This document shows positions 13,359 through 22,995 of a DNA stretch of 64,000 nucleotides, in pieces. Below the pieces are notes generated by a model that saw only the letters and a program-made list of their open reading frames with translations, searched no databases and was not told where the DNA came from. The number at the start of each line of letters is the position of its first letter. Position 1 is the stretch's first letter. Source of the DNA: Nephromyces sp. MM_2019 (taxonomy: Eukaryota > Apicomplexa > Aconoidasida > Nephromycida); the NCBI GenBank assembly GCA_015657535.1, contig JADHZB010001445.1:52389-116388 (forward strand), written 5' to 3'. The translations under genes and the position numbers were made by a program.

Positions 13359-13842
13359 TCATACTGACACTCGGGTTACGAAGTTAGCCAATGTATACGA
13401 GAGAACGTACCACATACCACGTTTCCCCGCAACCAGGCTCGCTGTCCTAGAGGCAAACAGCACTAATCAAGGCAAGCTATTTCATGATTTTAAAGTCTCT
13501 ACCGCTTAGGGAAAATGTACCTTTACTGTTACAAAAGAATAGATTTAATTAAGGTGCTGTAGCTAGAGTTTACACAGCGAAGAAAATGGCGTATGCTTTT
13601 TCTCAATAGATCCACTTGAATCCTTGAAAACACCAGGACTTGAAAAAACCGCATACTATATCGAGCTATAGCGGTGATTTATACATTAAAAAAAGTTAAA
13701 GTCCCAAAAAATATAATTTCTAAGCTTATGAGATTCGCATAAGAAGTTATTCCAAAAGCTATCTGAATAAAATTTTTCGTAATTTGCACCTTTTGTTAAT
13801 CTTGGAGTTAAATATGAAATTTCTAACTCATCTGATGCATTT

Positions 13843-14853
13843 ATGGAATTTTCAGATATTTTAACAGTCTACACGGATTCACTTCGACACTTCAACAGGT
13901 AAAGCTAAAAGGAAATTATGTGGTTAAAAAACGCTGGTTATCCTCAGTAAGATTGCTAGCCTTTTTTTTCGAAAGCTGAAATTGCTATATTCCACGCCTG
14001 GAACACTGCTTAATTTGATGCAATTCATTCAATTGATTAATCTATTGCTTTTACTCAAGGGTAGTTTATGCGCCACTTGCTATGAGAATTATGAAAAAAA
14101 ACCTAATAAGGAAGAAAAATTGAGCAAAAAATATACACCGGCAATGTAAAAGCTTGTGTTGAGGCTCAGAAATATATTTCCATAGCAATGTTAGCTGAGT
14201 TTTAAGCCATTATGAAGTCCTTTCGTACCAAACAGATAAATTTAAGCTGCATATTTGTATAAATGAAATGCGTGTTACCATGCTTCCCAGATTCGTACCA
14301 GTTAAAAAAGTCTGCGTTAAGGATGCCAAAATAAGGAATCGAAAAATTCTTTTCCGAGGCTCTAATTTTTTAATTAAAGGTGAATAACCGAAAAATGTGA
14401 ACTTAGGCAATATGAAGCTGCTCACTTTGTTATGTTAGCTATGAAAATAAATAAATTTTCAGTCGTAGTGTCACAACAAAACAAGATACCTGTGAAATAT
14501 TCTTCAAAACAAAAAAGCAAGTTAATAAAACTTCAAGAGGTAAATGCAACAAATTTTTTGTGAATGGTATATATTTTCAAAACAACTAATTTATTGAAGC
14601 ACCGCCGTTGTGATAGTCAGATGAAAATGAAGCTGTCATCTCGGTATAGAATTACATCCCCTATACTGGATTTTTTTCAGGATTCATTTCGTCAACATTA
14701 ATACCAACGAAAGATATTACTAATTTTACGGTAGGGTACCATGATTCCTATGAGTTCACGCTCGCAAGGAAAGGAAATAATCTAGAAGGTATCTCTAAAT
14801 GCACACTACGGCACGCCAAATACATTTTTTGCAATGATAATGAACTAACATAA
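13843..14853 (+). CDS. Candidate five-exon gene of unknown function (about 209 aa)
   Basis: Proposed exons are 13843-13898, 13948-14060, 14200-14379, 14463-14539 and 14650-14853. All junctions are GT-AG and phase-consistent, and the total is 630 bp. Recognisable text includes MEFSDILTVYTDSLRHFN, then EMRVTMLPRFVPVKKV and VKDAKIRNRKILFRGSNF, and a last exon with TVGYHDSYEFTLARKGNN ending CNDNELT before TAA. No family was recognised. The third and last exons look most coding-like. The second is very hydrophobic and AT-rich and could be spurious. Upstream exons may exist, because the frame stays open before the ATG. Confidence 0.35.
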
Positions 14854-15235
14854 GTACATATACTTCTTTCCTTAAACTGTTTCACGATTTAACCTTGTAC
14901 TGTTTGCGAAAATAGGATGCCATAAGGTTACAGCTTCACTACTTGTCTGTGCACGTCACTACAAGCAAGACTTTACGGTTATGCTATAAAGAAGCGATAT
15001 AGCTAGATAGTACAATAAATATTTACTCTTTACACTACTATATTTTATTAACATAGAGGTGGGGATATAGCTGTAAAAAAGTAACTCAGCGCTTCTACCT
15101 TAAACCACCTGAAGGTGTAAATAGATTCATAGCGACAATAACGTACAATTTATAACAGGACATCCATATAAAAATGAGTTAACCAGGGTGAATACTTTAT
15201 TCACGAAAGAGTAAATTCAACCACTCTCAGTGTAG

Positions 15236-15734
15236 GCCCTATAATATTGATATTGGTCATAAAAAATTTTCCTCTCTTGATCGAGTATGCAAACTCGATG
15301 AGCAGCAGATAAAAATGATAATCACCACAGAAAAGCAAGTATCTAAGCCATTGTGTACGAGCTCACCTTTCCTGATACGTATTAAGCGTGTGGAAGCCTC
15401 AAGAAAATAGTCTTAGACCTCTTTGATTGCGACTATTGTATCGTTTAGTTGCTATTCTAGTGCTGCACAGTGATACAGAGATACGATACGATTCGCGCTT
15501 TCCTGATTAAATGATAGTACTTTCCCACCTGTTTTTTCAGAGGATCAAACGAGATTTCCATATCAGAAATGTTGCACAATATCTACGAGCAGTCGCACTT
15601 ACAGTCTTATCTTTCCCGAAGAATCCGATGTAACCCAATTGGGCTTGCTAATTGACCTCTACACTCCAGGCAGGGGGCCGGAAATATGGACTCTTGCAAT
15701 GCGGAATAAATCAGTGTTGTTTGCGGAAATTTAG
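15236..15734 (+). CDS. Candidate internal and terminal exons of an unidentified gene
   Basis: Exon 15236-15338 lies after gtgtag. It is open and polar (GHKKFSSLDRVCKLDEQQ) and ends at a GTATCT donor in phase 0. A last exon starts at 15541 after a strong tract, tgttttttcag. In phase 0 it reads RIKRDFHIRNVAQYLRA and stops at 15633. In another phase it stays open to TAG 15732-15734 and includes SLIFPEESDVTQLGLL and PGRGPEIWTLAMRNKSVL. Only the first reading joins directly to the upstream exon; the second needs an intervening exon that I could not find. No family assignment. Confidence 0.33.
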
Positions 15735-16422
15735 GGCTAAAGAGGTTTCATGCGCCATTAGCTTGTTTCGCGTTATGGAGTAAGTCCATCTAACCCTTTT
15801 CGATGTTGCCGTGATATTGCTAAATGGTTTTAGTAAGGTAGGTAGAGCTTAGCCTTGGAATTTGGGTTGACAATAAGCTTAACTTGGATTGAATATTTAC
15901 AAAGTTAACGAATTTACGGGTTGAGATCTCCCTATGGTGTAATTTTCATTGAATAGTGTAACAAATCATTTCTTTTATAGTTTGTATATACGTGCTAAAT
16001 AGCCTTAAATACTCTATTAAGGTTTTTAATCTCCTAAGTTATGGCTTTGCGTTGGAGTCTATATCTCGACCAATAATGGAGGAAGCGTAATGCAAAGCAG
16101 CATACTTTTCAGAAGAAATATAAGAACGGAGGAATGTTAAAGAAGGTGCAAGGGCTAAAGCAAGGTGTAAAGCCTTAAAATTCTCAATAACTCACCTACT
16201 GATGTGACAGTATTGGTTTGAGCAGCCTATGCACTTGGAACTAGGCCTGCTGGCTTAAGACAACCAGTGAAAAACGTACGGAGTTGCAGCAAGCATACCG
16301 ACTACAGCCTCAGCGCTCCAGATTATAGTCTTTGAAATTTCATAAATAATCCTGTTATGGGAGGTATGGAAAATTAATAAGATGCAAGGAAGCAAACAGA
16401 CGCTGTATCTATCACTTGCCAG

Positions 16423-17184
16423 TTTCCCAAAAACTCGTTAGCGACTTTCTTAGATTACATGTCCTAAGATCAATTTGGCAGTTAGGCTTTTTCCTCGTGT
16501 TAGGAGGGGCAAGATCAGTTTTCGAATTGGATAAAATGATGGTACGTAGGTTTGCAATACAAAGGAATTTGCTTAAGCAGAAAAGAGATAAAGAGCATTA
16601 GAAGCATTATAAATAGCACGAGGAGCACCAAAGTGGACGCACATTACTGTACCTCCTTCACATCCACATATTAGTTTCACGCCTGACTAGTTCGAGGATT
16701 TCTGAATGCAGAACGGCTTATAAGTTTAAAGATAAACTGAGCCACTTAACCGAGTGAGAAAGCTGTAACAAAATACTAAAATAGTGTAAGAAAATACAAG
16801 CAGCTGAATCTGCAATTTAGCACCAATTGTGTTACGTGGAAACGCGTGTAGCACTATGTTCTTTACTGGAACACCGTAAGAAGGCAGCTTTCTCTATAAG
16901 TGCTGGTTCATGGCGTAAACAAATGACGTCGACTGCTGTTGACATGAGTTTAGAGTTCAGCAGAACATTTTATCATCGTAGTGAGTTGAAAGACGTACCA
17001 TGATATAGCGTAAAAACTTGGACATTAAATTCGGCAAGGATATTCTAATTCTGTTCGTCTTGTGCACCGCCCAGCGCGAGGTAACAGGCGTAGATACCGG
17101 TATACTATGTAGTATCATACACAAAACTTTTGCCAGCTTCTAACTATTGTACACTTATGCAATTATCAATATGGCCACGAGTAA
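16423..17184 (+). CDS. Candidate three-exon gene fragment, function unknown
   Basis: Exon 16423-16541 begins after acttgccag and has a hydrophobic helix (SIWQLGFFLVLGGARSVF) followed by ELDKMM and donor GTACGT. Exon 16821-16994 begins after gcaatttag and reads VALCSLLEHRKKAAFS, SAGSWRKQMTSTAVDMSLEF and HRSELKD up to GTACCA. Exon 17113-17184 begins after actatgtag and ends TAA. The first two joins are in phase 0. The middle exon, 58 codons with balanced composition, is the most convincing. If the first donor is not used, the frame runs on as VRRFAIQRNLLKQKRDKEH to TAG 16599-16601. The start of the gene was not located. Confidence 0.38.
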
Positions 17185-17346
17185 AGAGTTAGTTATGCAC
17201 AAGTATTAGGTGACGGGTAAATACTAGGTAAGTTTCACAAAAATTCGTGGCAGCACAGTCATATCATTGATAAGCAGACTTTGGTCCTAGCTGTTTTCTT
17301 TTGCGCATCTCGGCTTGGTAATATATTCTCCCGATTGAATCGTGCC

Positions 17347-17531
17347 ATGGTGCAACCGTCTCCCCTATTGGCCATCAAGTCTGGGCGCCACGCTACGCCA
17401 CACGATTTTTCGTTAGTTCCTTTTTCAGTTTAGAAGGACACGCTTATCGGCGCAGCACGTCTTCACGGTCTTCTATGACAAGCCTACTCAAAAGTACATC
17501 TTCAGCAAAAGTTCATGCTCTTACAGTTAAG
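17347..17531 (+). CDS. Candidate 5' exons just upstream of VPS25, possibly split by a 17-nt intron
   Basis: An ORF opens at ATG 17347 (MVQPSPLLAIKSGRHATPHD) with higher GC than its surroundings. Removing 17412-17428, which starts GTTAGT and ends TTTTTCAG, joins it in frame to a Ser-rich segment (EGHAYRRSTSSRSSM, LLKSTSSAKVHALTVK) that ends at a GTATCG donor. That donor could splice in phase 0 to the VPS25 frame at 17873, which would extend VPS25 at its N-terminus. Alternatively these are exons of another gene, or the second segment alone is an exon with a distant 5' partner. A 17-nt intron would be exceptional, so this is tentative. Confidence 0.28.
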
Positions 17532-17890
17532 GTATCGTCTCATGCGAAGCCACTACTGATCAAAATTTTCATCAATGTGGCCTCAAAATGCATGCTCGCA
17601 TCTTTAAAAAAATTGAGTTTAGCTCTTTTTGTATTTCTATTGCCTAACCGGATACCGACACGTCTAGCGTAAGTACTATTGTCCTCACCAGGTTTAGTGA
17701 AGATACCGTTTTCTTTTCCAATGACGTAATTAAAAAATGGTGTTTTTTCCCCAGTTTTCCATGTGCATCAAAAAATGAATACCACTGAGTCTCCTGCTTG
17801 AATTGCGAATCGCTCCTATTCAGCGTCGCTTGCTGCATACCCCCTCTTTCCCATAGACGGCGCAATCACAAGGTTGTTACGCCTGGCATA

Positions 17891-18712
17891 ATGCCTGGCG
17901 TTAAACCTGCCTTTCCGGTTGGAGGTGCTTCGACGGAAAAATCTAACGATGCGAACACCGTAAAATCCAATGCTGCAAAATTAAGAGCTGAGGCAATGAG
18001 CCTTAGCCCGGAGTTCCCCCCTTTTTTCGATTTCCCACCCTTCTTCTACGTACAACCACACGATCTCACAAGAAATTGGCAGCTGAGGGAATGGATGCGC
18101 TTTGTTGTCGATTATTGCGCCCGTAATGATATCTTATTTATTGAGATAGCAGAGATATCAACTCAGAAACTCCCCTTCAAGAACGAACAAATTGATAGGT
18201 CTCTATCACTTTATGGGCTGTGCTTGGTTGCTAAAGCGCTTATTGAAAATGGTCTGGCTTCTCCGGATGTAAGCGGAATTGAAAGAGGCGCTTTGATTCA
18301 CAAGCAAGCACTCGATCTTTTGTTCGCTGGTGATTCGCTACGTAGGGGTAGCGGCGAGGTTGGATTGCTTTCTCAAGTAAAGCAGGATGACAATAAAGAA
18401 GACGAAGTGAAAATAGGTGGAAGCGGAGGATTCTCCTTAAAGAGGAATGATCGAATATTGCTTTTCAAAAAGAAAATATTGGAGTGCGCGGATGATATTT
18501 TTAGCTGGGCATTATCTACTGGCCGCCTTAATGTAGTGGAAACTATTTACGGTATTCAACATGGAAGCGACACTGTTGGGGAATCGTTTCACGCGTTAAC
18601 AACAACCCATATAATGCTTTTATTGAATGTCTTGAAAAGGCAAGGAAAGGCTCAAACCTTTGCAAATGAAGCCAATCCTGGTGTTACTGGTGTAAAGTTT
18701 TTCAACAACTGA
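17891..18712 (+). CDS. VPS25: ESCRT-II subunit VPS25
   Basis: VPS25 is the two-copy subunit of ESCRT-II, which links ubiquitinated cargo sorting on endosomes to ESCRT-III through Vps20. The ORF contains the family N-terminus, FPPFFYVQPHDLTRNWQL (PPF motif and the TR..QL segment). A first winged helix follows, and a second winged helix with FSWALSTGRLNVVETIYGI, ESFHALTT, LLLNVLKRQGKA and the terminal GVKFF, all matching conserved VPS25 positions. From ATG 17891 it has 273 residues, against about 176 in human. The excess is a Ser/Lys-rich N-terminal extension and an insertion of roughly 55 residues (Gly/Asp/Lys-rich) between the winged helices. ATG 17996 would remove most of the N-terminal extension. 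No intron is needed within this frame. Presence of ESCRT-II is informative for lineage, since most apicomplexans lack it. Confidence 0.93.
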   Translation: MPGVKPAFPVGGASTEKSNDANTVKSNAAKLRAEAMSLSPEFPPFFDFPPFFYVQPHDLTRNWQLREWMRFVVDYCARNDILFIEIAEISTQKLPFKNEQIDRSLSLYGLCLVAKALIENGLASPDVSGIERGALIHKQALDLLFAGDSLRRGSGEVGLLSQVKQDDNKEDEVKIGGSGGFSLKRNDRILLFKKKILECADDIFSWALSTGRLNVVETIYGIQHGSDTVGESFHALTTTHIMLLLNVLKRQGKAQTFANEANPGVTGVKFFNN

Positions 18713-19084
18713 CAGAGTTAGCACAAAATTCTTTGATTATCGCAAGCCTACATGTGAACGGTGTGCTCATTGAACACGTCACTAATTCTTTATTCTTTTC
18801 CTAGTCTTTGGGCTTGTAATGTAACAGAAAGATGATAAAAGTGAGAATTTTTTTAGGGCTTGATACTGGGTGTTTTACCTTGCGCAACAATACCTTGCTA
18901 GTAATATTAACAGACGCCTACCATATTTTCCAATCCAATGCAAGAAATAAGAACTCGTATGGATCTTGCGGCAAGTCATCTGCTCAACTTTTTTTATGCG
19001 CGCATCGCTTAAATTTCCCGTGAAATCCTGCAGAACTGTGCTCAATGTGAATTTGTGCTTTTTTTTGATACTGCGAATATGATT

Positions 19085-20072
19085 TCAGTTTATTGGAACC
19101 AGATGCATCAGGGAACTTTTGGAAAGTTGATTTTCATCTAAATAGATTTCCTTCGGTGCAACCATGTACCTATAATTTTCCTGATTTATTCTGAGCTGCC
19201 CTCCTGGAAATGAAAAGTTGGACCTCTTCTCAATTATCTTGTGGTTGCATCTTGCATTTCCATGTTTAAAACTACAGAAAACCTTCAAAACGCTTTAATC
19301 AAGAAAATCCCGAGAAAGTTTCAATACTCGGCACTCTAGGAGAGTAATTTAGCTTGAAGCTCCCTATTGAGACTTATGCGAAATAAGTTAAGAGGCTAGC
19401 ATGTTATTGTATAAGAATAGTGGCAATCCACCGACTAAATGTGGAACTTAAGGGATGTTGAAAACTATAAGAAGCACTTAGCGATTATTTGCCTAAACAT
19501 ATCGAGTTTTACCCGATGAATAGCGAGGCTTGCAAAAACGTAGGAGAAATAGACTCCTGGTGTTTACCTTCTATTATGGAAATTCAAGTATGTAGCATTT
19601 TAGAGGCAATGCTGCTCTACGCAGTCTACGGTGCCAGTTTCCGCATTGGATCAAATCCTTGAAATAGATGTCGAAGATACCGTAGGCCGGTTTGTGAAGT
19701 TTGCTCACTTCCTCTGCAGGGTATTTAGCGTGCGCTATAGGCAACATATTTGTGGGTTATACCAGAAAAATCATTAGGCAACGTCTGTCACGCTTGGCAC
19801 GGTATCATTAGGCAGGGTCTGTCACGCTTGCTACAGTATCATTAGGCAGGGTCTATCACGCTTGCTGCTATCGTCTTTAGTTATAACGGCAAGGAACTCG
19901 CCCTAGAGGCAATGTACGCTGTCCGCATTTTGCGAGTCCTAACACTACAAGCACGGCGGAGCAGCAATAATCTCATAGTAGTTACAAAACTCGATCTATT
20001 ATGAATGTCTTCCAGGTGAAAGGTGGATTCATTGCGCTGGACATGGAGCGGCCTCCAGCTAGAATGTATCTG
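19085..20072 (-). CDS. Candidate - strand exons of an unidentified gene
   Basis: Exon 19986-20072 begins after ccattgcag and encodes WRPLHVQRNESTFHLEDIHN before a GTAACT donor. Terminal exon 19085-19271 begins after a pyrimidine-rich ttttctgtag and encodes KHGNARCNHKIIEKRSNF, FPGGQLRINQENYRYMVAP and LDENQLSKSSLMHLVPIN, then TGA. Both are polar, balanced and splice-bordered. Their phases (0 out, 2 in) do not join directly, so at least one exon is missing. The 34-bp triplicate at 19770-19871 would lie in the intron. No family recognised. Confidence 0.33.
19770..19871. repeat. Three tandem copies of a 34-bp unit
   Basis: Copies begin at 19770, 19804 and 19838. Each starts ATCATTAGGCA and carries a shared TCACGCTTG core. 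Copies 1 and 2 differ at several positions; copies 2 and 3 are nearly identical. No coding frame runs through them. Confidence 0.9.
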
Positions 20073-20207
20073 CTGCAATGGTGTGAAATAACGTCAGCAT
20101 GCTGCAACGCAGTAGCTGTGCATCAACATAATTTTATAGTACAAGAAAGTTATGCTGTGTGCTAGTGCTCTTTAAACCCAAGGGTCGGAGTGGTGCAAAG
20201 GCATCAA

Positions 20208-20868
20208 ATGCCGTTGAATGCAGTCTCCGTACTAAGCCTCGCACTCTCTCAAGTGCATGCTACCATGAAAAGTGTGCCTGAGGTAGGGGGAGCTCGCGCT
20301 TTGAAACAAGAGATAGCGAGCGGCTGTTGGCAGGAAGCTAGCACCCGCAATTGCATTGAAACGGATAAGTTACGAATACGAAGTAAAATAACCTAGCAGG
20401 CGACATATCTCAAACACTATTGTGTTCAATGGCATTGTATTCCTAGTTTCAGCAGTCGAAAAGGGAGAGCGCATCATTTACAATCACTAGGGAAGAGATG
20501 GAGCTGGCGAAATATCCATAAAAACGCCCCCTAAAAACGGTAGCAACGGAAGCCCTTGGCAAGAAGGCTAGTCTATACGCTTTAAATTCAATATAAAAAT
20601 CTACTGGCTGCTTTCACAATCTAGGTTAATTTGTCGACGGCGTGCCACTCTTCGTTGCATACTCCTTCCCTGACATGAATCTCTTTATGGTCTTGTTTGG
20701 TCATGCATAGAGAATTCGGTAAAAGCTGCCTGCAAAGGTGATGAAATATAACTATTATCTGCAGATACGCCCATCCATGCACACCAAATGCCGACTAAGC
20801 CGCATTTCCGCCTAGTGCCAAGAATGGCGGAGAACAAGCAGGAAAAATTATCAGAGTCAGAAGACTAG
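20208..20868 (+). CDS. Candidate short gene: signal-peptide-like first exon and polar last exon
   Basis: Exon 20208-20282 starts at ATG (MPLNAVSVLSLALSQVHAT) and looks like a signal peptide. It ends GAG|GTAGGG in phase 0. A terminal exon, 20765-20868, begins after tattatctgcag and reads PTKPHFRLVPRMAENKQE then KLSESED and TAG. Its phase (1) does not fit the first exon, so an intervening exon would be needed. No family recognised. Confidence 0.25.
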
Positions 20869-21144
20869 TTTCTCCTTAAAAAAGCAACATACCAAGTTGG
20901 CCAACTGGACTTAATGCATGGCATTGTATATCATCATGCCTTAATAAACAACTTCAAAGCTACATGTCCTGAATTGCACTTGCAAGCTCAGATGATGCGC
21001 ATGTCAGGTTCCTACTATAGCATTTCTTGTGCTAACTTTTCCCTGAAACTTATAGCATCAAAAAAATATATGTACCGGAAAGGATCGTGATAACTTTTGT
21101 GACGCTAACTTCGATAAAACAAACAATGAATAACAGTAGGAGCC

Positions 21145-22320
21145 TCAGTTCTGTTCTTCCTGAAGGTATTCACTGGCCCTCGTGGGCACCGCAGAAATCA
21201 CAGGATGTACGGCGTTTAATACCCGCATGGTACAGGCAGGTGAAGCTACATTCGCTACGCTTTGCTGGAGAAAGGTTGACGCAGAGCCGCCGGAAGGATC
21301 AGCCACTACGTTAGAGTCAATAGGATCAGCTACAGTATCTTTCGGTAAAGGAGGTGGGCTACTATCCCCATTAAGTGGAAGTATGTATCCTGCAGCCCCG
21401 CCATACTTCGTGCTTCTCTGAAAGCGGGCTACCTCTTCTTGCAAAGTATCGTTCTGACCCCATACTTGTTCCCTGATGTGGGAACCAGAGCAAATTTGAG
21501 ATTTTAAAAGCAGATTTTCTGCCCTCAGTTTCTCTATGGTCTCGTTGCTAATTCCAAGCTGTTCTTTCAAGACTGCGTAGCGCCCTTTCATTTCTGAAAA
21601 ATTTGCCTTTAAGCTATCCTTCTCTACAGCAACCTCCTTCAACTCAGCCTCACAGGAGATCAACTTATTCGATAAACGCGAATTCTCAACCTCGTGAGCT
21701 TCTTTTTGCTGCTTGCTAGTCGCCTCAGCTAACACGAGTGCTGCCTTAAGCTTACTGGCTTCTTCCTGGCTACATGTAAGGCCCTCACGAAGGGCCAGAT
21801 ACTTTTTCTTCATTTCTGAGAGATCCCGCCCAGATTTTTTCAACCTTTCTTTCAAGGCAAGCAACTCTCCCTCAAGTATTTGAGTCTCACGTGATTGAAG
21901 AAGACTAGGAGCGTTAGACATAGCACTGCTAGTACCTTTTTTAGCTTGTGATAACTTCTTCTGTAATACAGCGATAGAGAGATTCTTCAAGAATATTTTT
22001 GCCAAAAAACAGTTATTGATGTGTTCGCGCCTGTGGATGTAACCTTGGAGGGCTTCATAATTTGACTTACGAGAAGTTCGTCCAGCAGCTATTCTGTAAT
22101 CTAATCTGCTCATTTGCTGCTTCAAATCATCTAAGTAGGGAAGTAACGTACCAATGTCAGAGCCTGCGCAATTCGAAAATTTTTTCGTGAGGGTGGCATT
22201 AAACTCTATAGGGTGAGCATGGAAATATTGTGGTTCTTCTAGAAAACCAAACAGCTTGGAAAGGAAAGCAGAGTGAAGTATACAACATACGAGCAGTAAT
22301 ATTGCAGTATAGGGCGTCAT
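21145..22320 (-). CDS. Secreted or ER-lumenal coiled-coil protein, intronless, unknown function
   Basis: 391 residues from ATG 22320; the frame is open a little further upstream but without an earlier ATG. The N-terminus MTPYTAILLLVCCILHSAF is a clear signal peptide or signal anchor. Residues of about 140-315 form a long Glu/Lys/Leu heptad coiled coil (ALKERLKKSGRDLSEMKKKY, KLRAENLLLKS). The tail is Pro/Ser/Ala-rich with SPPPLPKD and low complexity. No catalytic motif or named family was recognised. Its stop is 21145-21147. It lies downstream of, and on the same strand as, the intronless gene at 22996-24294, about 0.7 kb apart. Two consecutive intronless genes are notable here, since the other recognised genes are mostly spliced. 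Confidence 0.75.
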   Translation of the reverse strand: MTPYTAILLLVCCILHSAFLSKLFGFLEEPQYFHAHPIEFNATLTKKFSNCAGSDIGTLLPYLDDLKQQMSRLDYRIAAGRTSRKSNYEALQGYIHRREHINNCFLAKIFLKNLSIAVLQKKLSQAKKGTSSAMSNAPSLLQSRETQILEGELLALKERLKKSGRDLSEMKKKYLALREGLTCSQEEASKLKAALVLAEATSKQQKEAHEVENSRLSNKLISCEAELKEVAVEKDSLKANFSEMKGRYAVLKEQLGISNETIEKLRAENLLLKSQICSGSHIREQVWGQNDTLQEEVARFQRSTKYGGAAGYILPLNGDSSPPPLPKDTVADPIDSNVVADPSGGSASTFLQQSVANVASPACTMRVLNAVHPVISAVPTRASEYLQEEQN

Positions 22321-22995
22321 CAGTTGACCCCCATAAAGAGTTTCGTGAAGACTTAAAAAAAGAGTCAAATTATTAGTGTATCATGGCTAACAGCAAATTC
22401 AGTAAAATATGACTGCGGATTTAGCTAGTGCATGGTTTAATAGAACACTATTAAAGGCTAAGCATACAAAAATGCAAGCTTTTTTGTGTAGCGGTAAGCC
22501 TTTTCTAGCCGCTTAGATAAGTAAAAAATGAATATAAGACATCGTAAGAACTCCTTTTCACTTACAAAAACATATGCAACATCGAACGTTTCTGCTAATA
22601 GTGATTTAGTAAATGCCAATAAATCGGCAGATCGAAAACATCCTCTGTTAATAAAAGGAACAATATGAAGAGAAAAAGACCGTCAGCAAATTTCTTTGCA
22701 TGGCACGCCCAGAGGATTGAAACTTGCCTGCCAAAAAACTCGTCTAATTAAGGTGATGCAGATTTCAAACAAGTAGAAGAAAAAGATTTAGCTAAAGAAG
22801 TGCATCTGCAGAACAAAACACTGAAGGAAGTAATAGCGAAAAATTGAGTGGCTCATATAATAGGAACGCAATCACCAAAGTTTATGCTAATCTAGATAGT
22901 CTAACACAAGAAAAAAATACATTCTACCGAGATTTTTCATTACAGTGAACCAAACCAAAGAAAACACGATGCATCAAAAAAAAAATCAGCCTCGA

